Positions 42,425 through 42,493 of a stretch of DNA of 42,493 nt are shown one piece after another (position 1 is the first letter of the stretch; every line of letters starts with the position of its first letter). The translations under genes and the position numbers were made by a program. The DNA is taken from NCBI GenBank assembly GCA_002412765.1, contig DHVR01000054.1:1-42493 (forward strand), read 5' to 3'. Below the pieces are notes generated by a model. It had not been told where the DNA came from. It saw nothing but the letters and a program-made list of their open reading frames with translations, and did not search any database. Source of the stretch: Leptolinea sp. UBA5203 (GTDB lineage Bacteria; Chloroflexota; Anaerolineae; Anaerolineales; Anaerolineaceae).

Positions 42425-42493
42425 AATAATCGCCTTTGACGCGGATGACACCCTCTGGGAGAATGAAGCGTTGTATATTAAGATCCAGGAACA
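42417..42493 (+). CDS. HAD-superfamily phosphatase, N-terminal part
   Basis: Only the first 25 residues are in the window (MIEIIAFDADDTLWENEALY). The DADDTLW motif is HAD motif I, with the first Asp as nucleophile and the second as general acid. Substrate cannot be inferred. The reading frame is open to the window end. Confidence 0.75.
   Translation, partial: MIEIIAFDADDTLWENEALYIKIQE

Overview
The window is a chromosomal segment of a bacterium that most resembles an Anaerolineae-type Chloroflexota. This is an inference from gene content and style: secreted lipoproteins with Thr/Pro-rich linkers, a LysM lipoprotein, a ferredoxin-dependent 2-oxoacid oxidoreductase, a NurA/HerA pair in a bacterium, and many TATAAT-type promoters and Shine-Dalgarno sites. 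No rRNA, tRNA, CRISPR array, transposase or phage gene was seen. Coding density is high and nearly all genes look intact; the last gene is cut by the window edge.

Layout. 378-9225 (+): a tightly packed run of a membrane-anchored C39-like protein, sbcD, a CNNM/CorC-type membrane protein, sbcC and two family-4-like glycosyltransferases, closed by a bidirectional terminator. 9256-10728 (-): a secreted repeat protein and an FmdB-type zinc-ribbon protein. 10960-15872 (+): dnaE (DNA polymerase III alpha) and pfkA. 15873-16357: a convergent gap with hairpins. 16358-18414 (-): greA-lysS. 18729-19304 (+): LysM lipoprotein. 19360-22061 (-): a four-subunit 2-oxoacid:ferredoxin oxidoreductase operon (delta-alpha-beta-gamma, VorB-type alpha). 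22312-24008 (+): DUF1232 protein, small Cys-rich protein, lipoprotein. 24177-27704 (+): NurA nuclease, an unnamed beta-barrel-like protein, and HerA translocase in one overlapping operon. 27705-28446: repeat-rich gap. 28497-30428 (-): xseA-xseB-DUF212. 30566-33160 (+): MFS and MATE transporters. 33303-34622 (-): a second MFS transporter with a clear promoter/operator. 34778-34936: a possible promoter plus 41-codon ORF. 35131-37909 (+): Bacteroidota-like serC-serA, then a hypoxanthine phosphoribosyltransferase. 38031-38522 (+): GNAT acetyltransferase. 38579-39033: a second repeat cluster, inverted relative to the first. 39052-40161 (-): threonine-aldolase-like PLP enzyme. 40273-42493 (+): lipoprotein, HEAT-like protein and a truncated HAD phosphatase.

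Functional themes. DNA end processing is strongly represented: SbcCD, NurA/HerA and exonuclease VII all lie within 29 kb, next to the replicative polymerase. The other themes are serine synthesis, anaerobic 2-oxoacid metabolism, glycolysis, transport and cell-envelope lipoproteins. The points most worth follow-up are the three-gene NurA-X-HerA unit with its unnamed middle protein, the likely transferred serC-serA pair with a Lys at the usual catalytic His position, candidate leaderless promoters, the operator in front of the second MFS gene, and the nested palindromic repeats shared by two intergenic clusters.
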